Notes under the pieces: generated by a model
The model's database searches: none
What the model was told of the DNA's origin: nothing
The model's input: the letters and a program-made list of their open reading frames with translations, nothing else
Translations under genes and position numbers: made by a program
Assembly: GCA_013365365.1 (NCBI GenBank)
Contig: JABVXU010000300.1
Location: 1 to 64,000 of the forward strand
Length of the DNA: 64,000 bases
From: Cruorifilaria tuberocauda
Lineage: Eukaryota; Nematoda; Chromadorea; Rhabditida; Onchocercidae
Direction of reading: 5' to 3'
Shown: positions 39,421-54,500 of the stretch, one piece after another
How positions within the stretch are numbered: position 1 is the first letter of the stretch
Layout of the letters: each line of letters starts with the position of its first letter

Positions 39421-39576
39421 CAGTACCCGTCGATTATGCTAACAAATGTTCACAAGATCTTTTAATATTTACTTATTTTAAAAACGAGTAATAGCTTTTA
39501 CATTACAATGGTTACTTTTGGTGGTGGACTTTTTAGTGATTACCTAAATTTTAACAGAAAGGGAAGTGAATGATCA

Positions 39577-42500
39577 TTAATTTACCTTAAGTTCAAGATG
39601 AGTAATAGTTTGCTTTAAGTCAGCGATATGTTGCATTGCTTCACTATACTTTAATCGCTCCATCACTGATCGCTCTTTTAGCTCACTTTCTACCTCAACA
39701 GCTTTACGTCGTTCTTCCTTAATTTGATCCGAAAGTTCTTTTTGACGCTGAACAATTATAATGTAAAGATAAATTAATGAATTGATATCATTATTAATCA
39801 ATTGCAAATGAAACTATGATAATGATAATGATAAAGAGGCAGTTTCTAGTGATAAAAATAATCATTAAGATGATAAAGAATGATGGAAAGACAATGAACC
39901 TGCATAATATCACTTTTTTCTTCACGTAATCGTTTCATTTCTTCGTCTTGTCGTTTAAGTTGATTTGTGCAAACATGATTCTGCAAGAAAGGAAATTCAT
40001 TTAACTTTGATAATTAAATTAAAATATATGACATATATTTGTTATCATATCTTACTTCTTTATTTTTATTACCTAGTGGAAATCATCACTTTACAATAAT
40101 TTATTTTATTCAAAAAAATTTAATCCTTCGTGAGTGATTTATAATTAATTTGTCCATCAATAGGAAAGCGAAAACTTTTAATTTAGATAAAGCAAAATTT
40201 AAGTATGTTCGAAAAATATGAGAAATAAAAGGAAACATATTTCTCAATATTTAAATGAGATTTACTTGATTCAAGTTTTTAACATTTGAAAAATGATTTT
40301 TTACCTAACCTAGTTTATTTAGGAATAAATAATTGATGGATTTCGGATCAAAGATTAGCCAAATAAAGAATAATCGGAAATGAAAATGATAGTATATTCC
40401 ATGAAATGTACTAACTAATAATTAATCTTATAATAAAAGCTTTCAATCAAATTTTATTGATAGAGTAGCTGACTTGTGTCTCTAACTCCATCACTTTTTG
40501 GCGCATTTCTTTCAGCTCAGCAACAGTATCCGCTTCTCGAATTCTAACACCCATTAATTGATCTTCAAGTTCTTTGATTGTTATACAACCTGTGAAAAAT
40601 TTGTGATAATAAATTCATCATCAACATCATATTATGCCAACATTATTATTAAGAAAACATGTAATGCGTCAATATAGCAATATTGATTATCCTTTTCTTC
40701 CGTTCCCTTAAAATATTAATATAAAATTATCAGAAATTTATATATACTTCCATTATTTTTAAACAAAAAAAGAATGTCACCACGAAGAATATACCATAAG
40801 ATTCCGAAGGACTAGTAGCATCTGTTGATTCAGCGTTAATAGTGCCGATTAGAGTTGCTGTTAATTTAGCTAAACGTTGTCGAGCACTTTGTGGTACCAC
40901 CGTCGAAGGTTGCTGTTGTGATATTTTATCATTCGATGTGATACCTAAAAGTTTAGCAATGTATTTATCATTTAAAAGCATTTTTTCAATAGAAATGGAA
41001 ATGTTTGAGAAAAGGCAGCAGTGCGATTATTTGATGTAATCTTCAAGTGAATTTGAAAAAATTAATCTAAGCCTTAACTTTCAATCTTTCTTCTCATCTT
41101 TTAACAAATGAAATTAAAAATGGCTACCATAATAAATATACATCTTATATTAATACTTTATTATTTTTGCTCCAAGTGTCTCTTTTTTGCTTACATAAAA
41201 ATTTAATTATTTGATAGATGCAGAATATAATATTTCAAATTACCCGTTAAAAGGCATACCTCCTTGCGAATCACCAATTGCAGTATTGTTTAATTGTAAA
41301 TTAAAATTGGAAAGTGTTGCACGTCGCTCCAAACACGCTTTTGACGTATCATTTCCCAATACTCTATTGCTAACATACTTCTGCAAATTATTTCCAAACT
41401 TAACTTATTTACTGTATGTTTCAAAAAAAAAAACATTTAAATTACACAATGCTTACAAAGGAATTCTAATGAATTAATTAATAAAAAAGGATTAATATTT
41501 GAATAATGCAAAAAGTAATAACCGTCCAGTGTTGTTCTAATTCAGCAAGTCTCTGTCGCATTTCTTTGAGTGATAAGGAAGCCTCAGCTTCACGCATTTT
41601 TACTGAAATTAATTCTTCTTGCAGACCCGCTATACCATCATCTGGTGGACGTTCACGTAACCTTTTATTTGCTAATTCTAACTCCTAAAATAATTTAATC
41701 ACTGACTAATAATTCTTGTAAATTTCTTGTTAGAGGAAAAAACTTGGAAAGTGTTTGGAATTGTTGTCGAATTGATCCTATGTGTAATTAATTACAAAAT
41801 GATTTTCTTCCGGGAAAAAGCCGGAAGAAATTAGAATATTTCCGTATTACTGTTTGTTACTGTGATTACAATAGCATCGAACAAATTCCTTTTCCCATCC
41901 ACTCGTCCATTTCAAATTGGACATAATGCTGCTTTACCATACTGTTATTACTGTATGCCTACGTTATATCTATTGTACTTCTGCATGATATTCCACTTTT
42001 CTACTGTATACCTATCTACTGTATGTCTACGTGATATTCCATTTTCCTACGGTTATGCCTATCTACTGTATGTTTACTGATATTCCATACATTTCCCTAC
42101 TATATCTTTAAGTAATATAACATTCTTTTGTGTACGTGTACGTGTTCTGCGTTTACTTTTATCATTTACATGACATATCATTATTATGTTAAATATAGGA
42201 AATATATATGTTATTACTTACGTTGGATAAAGCAATTTTCACTACTAAGTTAAGGAGCAACTCAATCAACTGAAAAATTTATCTTCCGAAATTCCAAGGA
42301 TCTTCCATGTTGCGCGATACATTTTCACATATTACTATAGATGTCACCTGAATCCGAATTTTCAAATCTTTGATGGTAATTTCATTATCTGCTTCACGTG
42401 CGCGTGTATCAATAATTTCTTGCTGTAATGCGTGAATATGCTCAATCATTGACATATCATCCACTTGTGTAGCACATTCTGTTAATTCTTCATTTTTCTA

Positions 42501-45500
42501 CAAAGTGAAATGATTTTAATGTTTTGTATTCGATACTCTGATTTATAATAAGCTTTTAAATTTTTACCTTTTTCATATAATTCAGTAGCATACAGAATTC
42601 ATCGTATTTCTATGTAAATTGTTTATGTTACATCAATGATTCTTCAGATTCGAAATTCCAAAATTTCTTTTTATCACTATTTAAGTGTTTCATCGAAGAT
42701 AGCTTATCATTTCGAATGATAATGCCAGCACTAATTTTGTTCATAATTGTTATAATTACTGTCAATAATTGCACAATTATCATTACTAAATTATTATCAG
42801 AATATTGCCATTGACCATTAAAAGATTAAGAATAATATAGTCTTTGGGAACTATTATAAATGATTGATATTTTTTTAACGAACGATTCAAAAGAAATGAA
42901 AGATAGCATGATTTGTAGAAAGCTGAAAATATAATTAAATTGATGAACTGTTTAAAATGCATACATAAAGGAATGAAATGATCCATTCCAATATTCTTCG
43001 TAATAAAACTAAAATAGAATGAATGATTAATATGAATGATAAATGATATAGGACAGATGATAAGTCATATGTGCCAGAAGGAAATGAAAAACATAAATAA
43101 AAGCTAAGAGGAAAAGATCCTCAAATTTACTTTACTGGTTATTTATACTCTTGAGAATTTTCTTTTCCTGCACTTATATGATAAATGATCAAAAGAAAGA
43201 TAAGGAGAGAAGGAGAGAGAGAGGGAGAGAGAGAGAGAGAGAGAAATGTTTGTTCATTCTTGTAAAAGAAGTAAATCATTTTATGACAAAATAAAGAAAA
43301 CTTCGGATTAAAGTTTATACAGCAAATGAATATTGGGGAATCAGAAAAATTTTTTTTCTGATTTTATAATTTCAATTTTCTGATTTATTTAATTATTTAC
43401 AATACTACAAATTACTGAGAGTTATGTAATTTTTTTTAAATGATTTAATATTAATAATGGCTACATAAATCTTTTAGTAATTAAAAATGAAAATGATAAA
43501 ACAAACTTTGCAGCTTAAATCACGAATTGTATCATATGCTTCTTCCAATCGTCGATGAGCGTCTGAATTGATGTCGCGAAGCTTTAAGAGTTCATGTGAT
43601 ATACTCATGCAATTTTCCGCTTCCTGTGCTAGATTGACCTGACCTTTTATCAACCGATCAGCTAACGCTGAACTTTCTTGTTCCAAATAATCAATTCGCT
43701 GTCTCAATAAGCGATTTTCGGTTCGTAATCTCTGGAAATTTTCAATTTTTCATTCATTCAAAAAGAAACTGTAAAAAAAGATGTAAAATTATTTTCAATT
43801 TTTTCTTATCCATGATATTTTTTCTTTTTCATGACCAGTTTCTGCTTCATTCTTTAATACTTTCAACATTTTAGAGATAAGAAAAAAGAATGACATCATT
43901 CGATCCATTTTAGGATACATTAGGGAATTATTAAAATTCAAGACAATTTTAAATGAATGTAATCATTTCAAAAAATTGGGACAAATTATACCTTTCTTCA
44001 ATGGATGGCTTTGAAATGATTTCTTTTATCAGTAATTTGAATGAAAAAAACCATAAAGGAAAAATTAAGAGAAAAGCTAGAAGGGATGTTAAAAAACTTT
44101 TTATATTATTATTGTATCGATGATAGCTAATAAATATTTATCAAAAAATAAATTTAATGATAATCAATTTAATGATAAACACGATATTTGCAATTGCATT
44201 TATTCTTTCGATAATTGTATGTTAAATGGTATGAATATAAAGATAATTTCCATTATTGATAATAAATTGAAATGATAAGAAAGATACGTATGAATGAGTT
44301 ATAAAACTGATTAAGTGGTAAAGTAATGAATCATAGATGATTAAATAGTCAAATTAAAAAATTCAAAGATACAGCAGGAAAGAAACTGTAGTTACCATCT
44401 ATTAAAATTATTTATGCCATGCATTACTAGAACTGTCTTCTTTCCTACTTCATTAATTATCTTATCGTTATATGGGCGCAAAAGGTTCAAAAGTGTTGAA
44501 CTAAAATATTTGTGTAAATTTCAAATAAATTAAGCATAGCTGAAATAAATTGGTATTGGAATATTCCATTAATCACACCGTATCTCATATATGCTTCAAA
44601 TTGGGAGGCCTTAAATTTAAATCAAATCGAAACTTGACTTTACTCTTTAAATTTTTTAAATGATGTAATTTATATTTCCATTTTATTCGGCTTCTCGTCA
44701 ACATGATAGATTAGTTTACAGTATCAACAAATCTTGGCAACACAAAAATGATAAATGCTTTACAGTAATTCTTTTCCTTTCATTTTTCTTTTTCTTTCTT
44801 TCCTTCTTATTTTTGTTTGGAATTAGTATCATATGGATGATAAGTATGATGAAAAAGAATAAATAAAATAATCTCTGAGTTACATTAGTTATTAATTTGT
44901 CTAAAGACAAAAACGGATTGAGAACTTTTTTAAACTAAAAACAAATTCTAATTTTGATTCTCCGATCGGAATAATAATTACAGTTTTCGAGTAGAATTAT
45001 GAAAGAAATTGTTTTTTGCAATAAATTATGTACTTAAATTTAATAGAGTACTTCCGGCCATATGAAATAAATAATTCCGAAAGAAAATTCCCAACCTTAC
45101 TAATTTACAATTCTGAAATCGTAAAAATTGAAGTAAAAAATTTGAATTCAAAAAGTACATTTTGCTAATTTCAATGTGACTGTAACATTTACACAGTTAA
45201 ATTACCTTCTTTTTTCAGTGTCCTTCAAATTTTTTCAATCCAATAAAAAATTTAAATTCTTTCTCCGATAAAATTTTAGTATTTTCGATAAGCAATTATA
45301 ATGTTTCTAGCAAATGCATTTCACATTTACTGAAAAACAAACTAACTCATCCTTTAATATCGGTACAAAGCGGGCAGCGGGGAATGAGGAGAGGAGATCG
45401 ATAAATCTTACTAATCTGCGGACTTATCTTTGTTTAATTGCAACTATTTCTATACGATTATGGTATTTCTCTGTTTGAAATTCAATTCATGAAAATTTTT

Positions 45501-48500
45501 ACTTCAATTTTATGTTATTTTCAGATAAAAAGAAAATTTCCAAACCAAATGGAAAGTTATAACACATCAAAAAGTACTGTAGCCAAATTCTGACAAAAAA
45601 CATACTGTAGAAAAAGGTGTGTACTGTAATAAAGCTTTATTGAGAAATACACTGTGATTAGAATTCCGGCGAGAAAAGAAGGAAGTAATAAGTAATAGAG
45701 AGAGAAAATTTTCTTTTCTCTTTCAGAGAGACTATTCAGTTATAAAAAAAACGAACCTTTTTTGTCCATTGAAATTTTCTCCATATTTTACGTTGTCGAT
45801 AAACCATTTTTGATTGATAATTAATAAATGAAGAAATTAGATGACCAAAGAATAATGACTTGAAATAATCATATCAATACTTAACAAAAAGAGATAAGTA
45901 AGTTTTGATTTTAACATCTTCAAATCAAATTATAAGGATAGTTGAGTGCAACAAAAACTATTTCATTTCAAAATAATAAAAAGAAAAAATATACTTAATA
46001 ATGCGCAAAATTTTTGCAAGAAATATTTTTTTGAAGATTACATTGGACAATGACGATTTGATAAGAGAACTGGATGGAAGAGGGAGAAAAGTGAATTTTA
46101 AAATTTACAAGAATGAAATGAAATGGATGAATATCGAAATCCGACGATTCTTTGCATTTTTCTTTGAACAGTTCAGTGAGACAGGTTAATAAATTTTTGA
46201 ATTCCAGGAATCGAATTAAAAGAAAATATTTCCAAATTATGATTTTAATGTGAATTTTCCAATAATTATCTCAAAATTCATCCATTTTTGTGCTCTATCA
46301 ATTTCATTTTATTTCAAAATTGAAATAATTCATCCTTAAATTTACGAATCCCTTTTCTAAGAAATTTTCAAGGTGAAATTTCACCTTTAAATTCAATGTG
46401 ACAGATCGAATAAATCGGACAAATGCAAATCATGACGAGAATGTATAATCATTCTGGTTTTTATGGAAATTACAATATTTGAAATTTCTTTGAAAAGCCT
46501 TGATTAATTAAAAAATACATGGAAAAAATGCTGCATTTAACGCTGATTATTATTAATAGTTTAACATTATCATTATTGATAGTTCGACATTTTTGTTTAA
46601 AATTTTTCCACAAAATTTTGCTTCTTTTAAACGAATTGACAGGAGCATATTAAAACTGCAAAAGCTAATTTAAAAATCATCAAATGAAAACAGGTGGTTT
46701 TGACAAAATTTCTGTATTTTTTCAGTTCTAGATAAAATTTATGAATCATTGAGAACGATGATTTCATAATTTTCCATTCTACTCTCGAAAAGAAATAGCA
46801 AAATTAAATCAAACTGAATTTAATTGCAGAAAACATTATAGGTAAGTTCAATTAGTAATCTTTTTAAATAATTCCTATCCCTTATCTGTTAACGCTTAAA
46901 TTGTTAGAACAAAATTACTAATTAATAATTAAGATAGGATAAATTTCTTTTGCAATTAATTAGCAAAAAGTTTTTTGAGCAAAAAAAGAGAACGCATAAT
47001 TTATCAACTAAATATGAGGAACAAATGAAGCATCAAATTCAGTAAAAAGTTTTTTAAACTAAATTAAATGTTCAAATTTTGATAAAATAAGAAATTCTAC
47101 GAATTGTTGTAAATTTTGATGAAATTAAAGATGAAAGTTTTTGTGATTGAATGAATTGGCGATCGAACTGGAAGAAGAGAAGTGAAGAAAAAAGAAATTA
47201 GTTGTAATATTCGTGCTATAATACAGGAAATGGATAAAATTAGAAATAGTAATCATAATGGTTGATAATGATGATAATAATGGTGACGGTAATTGATAAG
47301 ATAACAACGATGATAGTTATGATTTAAAATTATTATTAAATAGTGATTAATAATTAAAGTAGGAGAGTAGGAGAGAGGAACTATTTTATAGAGAATTAAT
47401 TGATAATAACTGAACTGATAGAATGGATAAATGTAGTAACAGGTAAAACAGGTTCAATCATATTGTAGCTATCGATAAAGTGCTTCTAAATGGAAATAAC
47501 CACATGCATAACATATTTCGACGTAAACATATGTATGTGTGCCACTCATGCAAAATAAGAATAGTAAAAGTTTGAGAGCATTTCATTTCGAACATTCTTA
47601 TCAATTAACTTAGTCAGTTGATGTTGACAGAAAAAAAATTTTATATTTTATAAATTTTACAATTAAACTTTTCACCTACTTGCTTTTCTTTTTCGTATTT
47701 TTGTCGATGAAATATTGCATATAATTCATTGTTTGTTTTAGAATAAAAAAACACAAAATAATTTATTTGTTAATAATTTCGTTTACCTTTTTAAATTGAC
47801 AAAAGATTAATTAATTTATTAGTAAATGAAAAGCATAGCTATCCCACTGTTATGATATTAATAATGAAATTTTTTTTGGATGAAATGTGAAAAATTAAGG
47901 CCTATTTTGGAGGTAACTACAACGATATTGCATGCAATTTTTTGATTTAAATTTGGCATAATTTGGAGAGAAAAAAAAGAGAAGAGAGGGATGAGAAGAA
48001 GCTTAATGATAACCTGATAAAGGAAATGAGAGAAAGAGAGATGAGTGGAATGAAATGGGCGGATCAATTCATTTCACTTTTTCAAACTGAAAATAGAAAT
48101 TGACAGAGTGGAAAGAAAGGAAACCATAAATATCAGAAAGAAAAACCTATCCGTTCAACAAACAAACTTTGAAATTTCTTGTGATTTTTTCCACAAAAAC
48201 TTCCTTCGATGATAAGTTTATCATTTCTAGAACTCTTAAAATTGAAAAATTTCAATTATTTCGAAAATAAAAGGAGAAGATAAATAAATTATACAAGAAT
48301 ACTACTGCTAAAGCTATACCTAAGGACATAGAATTACTTTTTATTAAATAAATTTTGGTACAATATGAAACATTCATTTACTCATTGGGATAAGATAATT
48401 TCCTTTTTCATATAAAGTGATTTAAAATTTCCAATGAATTTTTTGACTTAAAATTTCTAACAAAATTTTGCAAATATTATTCATTGCGATAATTATTGAT

Positions 48501-51500
48501 AAGTGAATAATAAAGCGATTTGAAATTTATTGCAGTGCATTAATTAAAAAATCATTATGATGTGTGATGAATCATCCGAAATAAATTTTTGCCTGAACAA
48601 ATGAAGTCCATTTTGAAATTCTCATACTAATCTTAGTTAATCTTAATAAAATATTAAATTAATTACTGAAATGCAAATAATAAAAACAAAAGCCTTCGCA
48701 TTATTTGTAAAAATATGTTATTCAACATTAGTGAGGGATGAAGATTTAAGACCACTTAATGAAATATTCATAATGAATTAAATGGAACAAAGCAGTATTG
48801 ACAAGTACATTATCTTAATTATTAATGATCATCATAAATTATAATGATTTTGATAGAGAATAGCATCACTTCATAAATATCACTTTGGAAATTCAAATAT
48901 TCACAGAATGATAAGAGCAACTTTTCAACTAACGTATATTTTTATTTTTCCTTTTCTATTTTAAGATATAATATTTTTTTTGCAAAATATAATCAATAAT
49001 GCTATTCTCCATCATTATCTCCCATTTTCCCCTGTCATTTATTTTCCATCATTATCTTTCATTGAAGGATTATATTAAATGGCGCACATTTTCGTTAAAC
49101 TTGAAAATGTGCCATTTGTGTTCGATCGCATTATAACAACAACAAATATCATTTGATTGATTGTTAAAAGCAACTTATCACTAATGACCGATCAGAAGCT
49201 CTGAATAATATCCAGAAAAAGAAAAAATTGAACAGCGACCTTATTTCTGCATAATTATACACATACAGAAGACTGAAAGAGAAAAATTATTCGAAAATCC
49301 CTCTCAATTTCTCCATTTTCCTTTTTTCTGTTACTTTTGCAATGTACAGAAACGGAAAATATATTCCGATTCATTAAATATCATGCGACTAATACGGATA
49401 ATCAATTAAACTATTTATTTATTTACTATTATCAAATTTTAAAAAAGAAAAATTATAAATGTATTATTAGTTTATAATAATCGATTTTAACAAAAGGAAT
49501 TACTTATTAACTACTCAGTAAAAACATTAAAATTAGAAAAGGAATGCAAAATCGTTAATAATTTCATTGCCATTTTTAGAAAAAAAAATTATTCGTTTTG
49601 ATAACTTTTGATAATCATATAGGAATTTCCAATCAGTCGTTAATAATTTAAACTTCTTTTTCATTTTTTTCAGTTTTATGAAAAGATAAAGAATGAAGGA
49701 ATTTAGGATAGAATAAGAGATATATTAACACTGTGTTGCATTTCTTATCATCAATGCTGTCAGCAAAATGATATCAATTTCAAATTGACCTATATTGAAC
49801 TTTAAAACATTTGTTCAGATGTAACTGATACATCTGATTGAAGTGATGATTTAAACTATTCAACTTTAATCATTTCTAAACATATACGAAATAAATTATC
49901 ATATGATTTATCACCAATATGAAGTATGCTAAGTCTAATTTACTAATTCAAAAATATTGAACTGTAATATAAACTAATGGCTTAAGGAAGAAACAAATAT
50001 CAATGAAATATTTAATTTGAATAAAACTTTATACATTGAAAATCCATTACGAAAGTGAAATAATTTTAACTTCAAATTAGCTTTATTGGTTATCGTCAAA
50101 TAAAAAATTTTAAAACGATAAAAATGCAAAGAAAAATTATTAGAAATGGCGAAGAAAATTCTTTCCCTCTTTTTGTTTTTGTAAGTAATAATTCTGAAAG
50201 ATGAAATTGATGAAAGTAAAAGTTAAGAAAAAATTCAAAAACTTAAAGTTATCAAGAAAAAATAGAAAACTTCTAGTAAAAATATTTATCATTTGCTTTT
50301 TTATTTTCTTTTTTCATAATAATTTTTTTCAAACATAGCGATATGAATCATAAATTGAATTCTTCAGAACTGATAAATCGAATTTTACTAAAATTACAAA
50401 GACTATGCAGACATTTAGCAATTTATTTAGAAAAGCACTAGTATTCTAAAATTTAATCGAAAAAAAAATTCAAAAGCAATTGAAAAAAAAAACTGTACTA
50501 AAAGTGAATAATTTTAGATTACTGGAAGGTAAGAAAAGTTAATTACGAAAGTTAATTGCTTGGCAATGATTTGATAAGAAAAAAAACCTTAGGAATAGCA
50601 ATGTTTGCCGAAAAGGTACCAAACAACTGGTTGGAAAATAATTTTAGGAAAAAAAAATAGCGAAAAAAATTTAAACGAATGATTGATCGATGTTCGTTAC
50701 AATCTTTTTCGGTTCAAAATTAATCACTTTCCTCCCTTTCTTACCATTTTTAGTAAAAAAATTGGTACATATGTGAATAATATTGGAAAAAATTGTGTAT
50801 ATTGATTAACGTTATCGATATATACTTTATATTTTATTCATTTACTCGACAATAAATACTTTATACAATTACTGGTATTTACGTATTTGTATACTTTTCT
50901 CTTCTAAAATATATTGAATATTAGAAAAAAATATTTCGAGTTAAAAGTTTAAATGCTAAAAGTTATCGTTAAGATTTGAAAACTTGGGAAAGGTTTATAT
51001 TTTGAAATTGGAATTTTTCAATCTATACAAACATATTTCATACTATCTGATTTACCGTAAGATTTAAATTAAAATTGTTACAAGGTTGAATTCAATGAAC
51101 ATTTAAAGAATCGAACAAAAAAAATCTTTTTTCTGCATGTTCGAACATCCGATCGATATAAATCAATTTAATTCAAAAATTTTTACTTCTGCTAAAAGTA
51201 ATCACAGAGTATTTAGTGAAACTGTTTCACTAAAAAACGTATAAATGCGCATTGTTTATATCACACATGTATACTATCTGTATCATAAGTATGTATCATT
51301 TTATCCGACTAAGTAGTATATACTTAATACATAATCATAAAATTAATAAAATTGTCAAGTTGTAATGGAAATGAAAATTTCAGCTAATTTTATTCTATGA
51401 AAAGGAAATTAAAAATTTAATTAATTAGTTAATGTAAAATTTAAAAATTTATACTAATTTCAAATTTTGCCAACACAAAAAGAGATGGAATGGAATAATA

Positions 51501-54500
51501 TTATTTAAACGTATTTTAAATTTTTGTTCAAATGAAAAGACAAAAACAAAATACTTTTTTCTTTCGATATTTCAGTAACTTTCTGATAGAATGCAAGAAA
51601 TATTAATCATTAACCAAAAGCTTGAAGAAGAAACAATGTTTTCGATTAAATTGAAAGTATAAAGATCATTTGAATTAGGTAAATAAAGACAGAAGAGATT
51701 CTATCAAGCTCACATTAGCATTTAAGAAAACTTGTTCAAGTAAAGTAATTGACAAAAGTGACATGAAATGACGAAAAATTAAATCAGTAAACTGTAAATA
51801 ATGATAAGAAAATGTTAGAAATCATTTTCTCTAATAGGAATTTCATTAAAAATTTGATATTTTGAAGAAAATTCAAGAAATTTTCAATAATTTTAAACGT
51901 TAATTAATTCTATCTTACTCGTTAATATCAAAAAAATGATATGTTTAGAGAAAATTTGTTATTTTTGAGAAAGATAGATTGATAGCAAGTTGATCAATTG
52001 ACAGAGAATAATTCGTTAAGTAAAGAAAAGGAAACTTACTCTTAATTCGATGGCTTCTTCTTGCTCTTTCGTACGTTTTGCTAAATAATCTTTTTCCAAC
52101 CTGAAATAGTTTGGAATCATTTATTAGTTAAATACGAAAGTTTTGAATGAAAATTTTAAAATTACAAGAGAATTAGATATCTGAAAATTGAAAAATTTTG
52201 AACATTTTTTCTGTGAAACTCTTGAATTTCTTTATCAACTTTATTATTATAATTATGATTATTACCATTACTGTTATCATTACTACTGCTCTTATTGTTG
52301 TCAATAATTATTATTGCGATTGAGGTTGTATTTCTGCGCTTAAACTAGACGTACCATACAATTACATCAAATGTGGTATAAACTCTTTATTCAGTATTAA
52401 TTTACAGTAAGTTTTTATTTATCTTTCTATTATACAGTTGGTACTTCCATACTTGAAATGAATTTTCTAATGAATTCACAAATATTTTAAAATTTAAATT
52501 TGCTATTTTTAATTAAAAAGTAAGCTTTTGTGATGGATTTTTTATTTATTTAGCGATGAATTGGAATGAATAATATTCCATTCCAATACGTACTTTGGGA
52601 ATAAAATTATTCGATTTCTCTTTTCGATTCCAAAATAGGAAAAAAGGAGAATCGATGATAAATAATATCTTATTTAAAATATATTGCTGCTTCAAAATCT
52701 CTATTTTTCTATCTAATGCTTTCAAAAAGAAAATGAATAAAAGTAAGCAAAAGTAATTACTTTCTATTATTTTAAAGTAATAGGAAGAAATAAAAAGAAC
52801 AATTCGATTATTTGTGAAAAAACGAAAAAATTTATTTTTCCCCGTAAAGACTTTCTAATAAAAAAAATTATTGTTAAATTCGTTTTATGTGAAGCCAAAT
52901 TATTCTCAGAAAATAAACGTTCTTAATTTCTTCATTTTTATATTTCCTTAATTAATTAATTAATAAAAAGAAAAGATAAAAATTCTTAAACGGACAGTCA
53001 ATAAATATTACTATCATCATTAATACTGAAAAACTGATTGAGTAAAAATGATAATAATGGAATATTTATTTGGATGGACGATGATCAGTTACAATCAACT
53101 TATAATTTATATCATTAACTGAAATTAGTGAATGAGTAATTTTGAATTTCGATCAATAAATATCGATTTTAGCACAATGAGTTATAAAGTATATTTTAAT
53201 ATTAAAAATTTTCAATTTTTAATTCTGAAAACTATTATTTGCTGCAGAAAACGAATGCAATTGGTTAAACTAACTTTTTCATTTTTTTAGCATTTAAGGT
53301 AACTTTATTGGTTACAACGAACAAAAGTTCATGATCGTTCTCGTATCGTTCACGCACTTCACGTTGAAAATACTGCAAAGTAATTTAATCACGAAATTGT
53401 TCTAAAAGCTTAGAAATATTGAATGAACTTTTTTTAACAATCAAAAATTAATCATAACGAATGAAAATAGAATATGAATCATAAAAGTAATAGTAATAAA
53501 ACTCTTACATTAAAATTAAGCAAATTTCTTCTTTTATAATTAAATTTCTTAAAATAATTAATAACAGCAATTATTATTGATCTAAATTGAAAAGTTTTCT
53601 ATATGGCTAAAGTTGATTTATTAAATATAAAAATTTCTCTTCGAAAAAAGGATCGAAGAAAACTAAAATTAACCTTTAGCATTCCTTCCATGTCAAGTTT
53701 CAATAAATCAAGCCGTGCTTGTTGTAAAATTGCTAATGCAACACGAAATATAAATTCCATTCCCTCAAAATAAACTAATAAATTTACCTAATTTTGGAAG
53801 GATGGAAAGAGTAAAAATAATTGGAAAAATACGCTTAATCGCTGTGTATTGAATATTTTCTGAAAATTTTCGAAAAACATTTACTTTTTAAAAATTCTAA
53901 AGAAATTATTTTTGATAATAATTTTCGTTTATATCATTTAAATTTAATAAATGGGAAGAAGAATGAAACGGTTAGCAAAAATTTGTAACCAAATAAACAA
54001 ATTAATTTATTTCTAAGTGAGAATAATTATGTGTAACATTTTTTATAACCTATTATAATACTATAAGTATAAAGCTAACATTACTACATTATAAGTGCAA
54101 AACTAATATTACGATACTACAAATGCTTACAAAGCTAATAGTACGATAATATAAGTGTTCACAAAGCTAACATTGCGATACGATAAGTGCTTGAATAGCT
54201 AATATTGCGATGCTATAATTGTATTTTAACTGGACTATGACACGAAAAACATTTTTTGAATAAACAAATAAAATATTTAAAAAACTTCTGTAAAATCAAT
54301 TTTCTTGAAAAGCGTTCTTCCTCCTTAATAAATTTCGAATTTGAATTTCGAGAAAACGTTCTTGCGAGGTAAATGAAACAAAACTTTCAATGCTAACTTA
54401 TTGAAAATTTCAATATTTAAAATTCTATAACATTAATTACTATTTTTTGATATTATAAGTATAAGGCTTCATCCCAAAAACTAGCTAAAAATATTTTAGT

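Larger units (their letters stand above)
34021..39576. other. Intergenic between EVI5-like and TMC genes
   Basis: Mostly AT-rich with no firmly supported gene. It contains the AACTTTC repeat at 35195-35340 and two GC-richer islands at about 38239-38404 and 39160-39420, listed separately. It should include the TMC promoter on the left and the EVI5-like 3' UTR on the right. Open frames at 34724-34936, 36120-36308, 37127-37363 and 37451-37636 show neither coding composition nor splice signals. Confidence 0.6.

Noticed and set aside
45360..45418. GC-rich blip in the 8.3-kb intron
   Set aside because: Too short, without pairing arms or an open frame that means anything.
46001..46189. 62-codon plus-strand frame in the 8.3-kb intron, as a nested gene
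   Set aside because: No acceptor, donor, poly(A) context or recognisable similarity.
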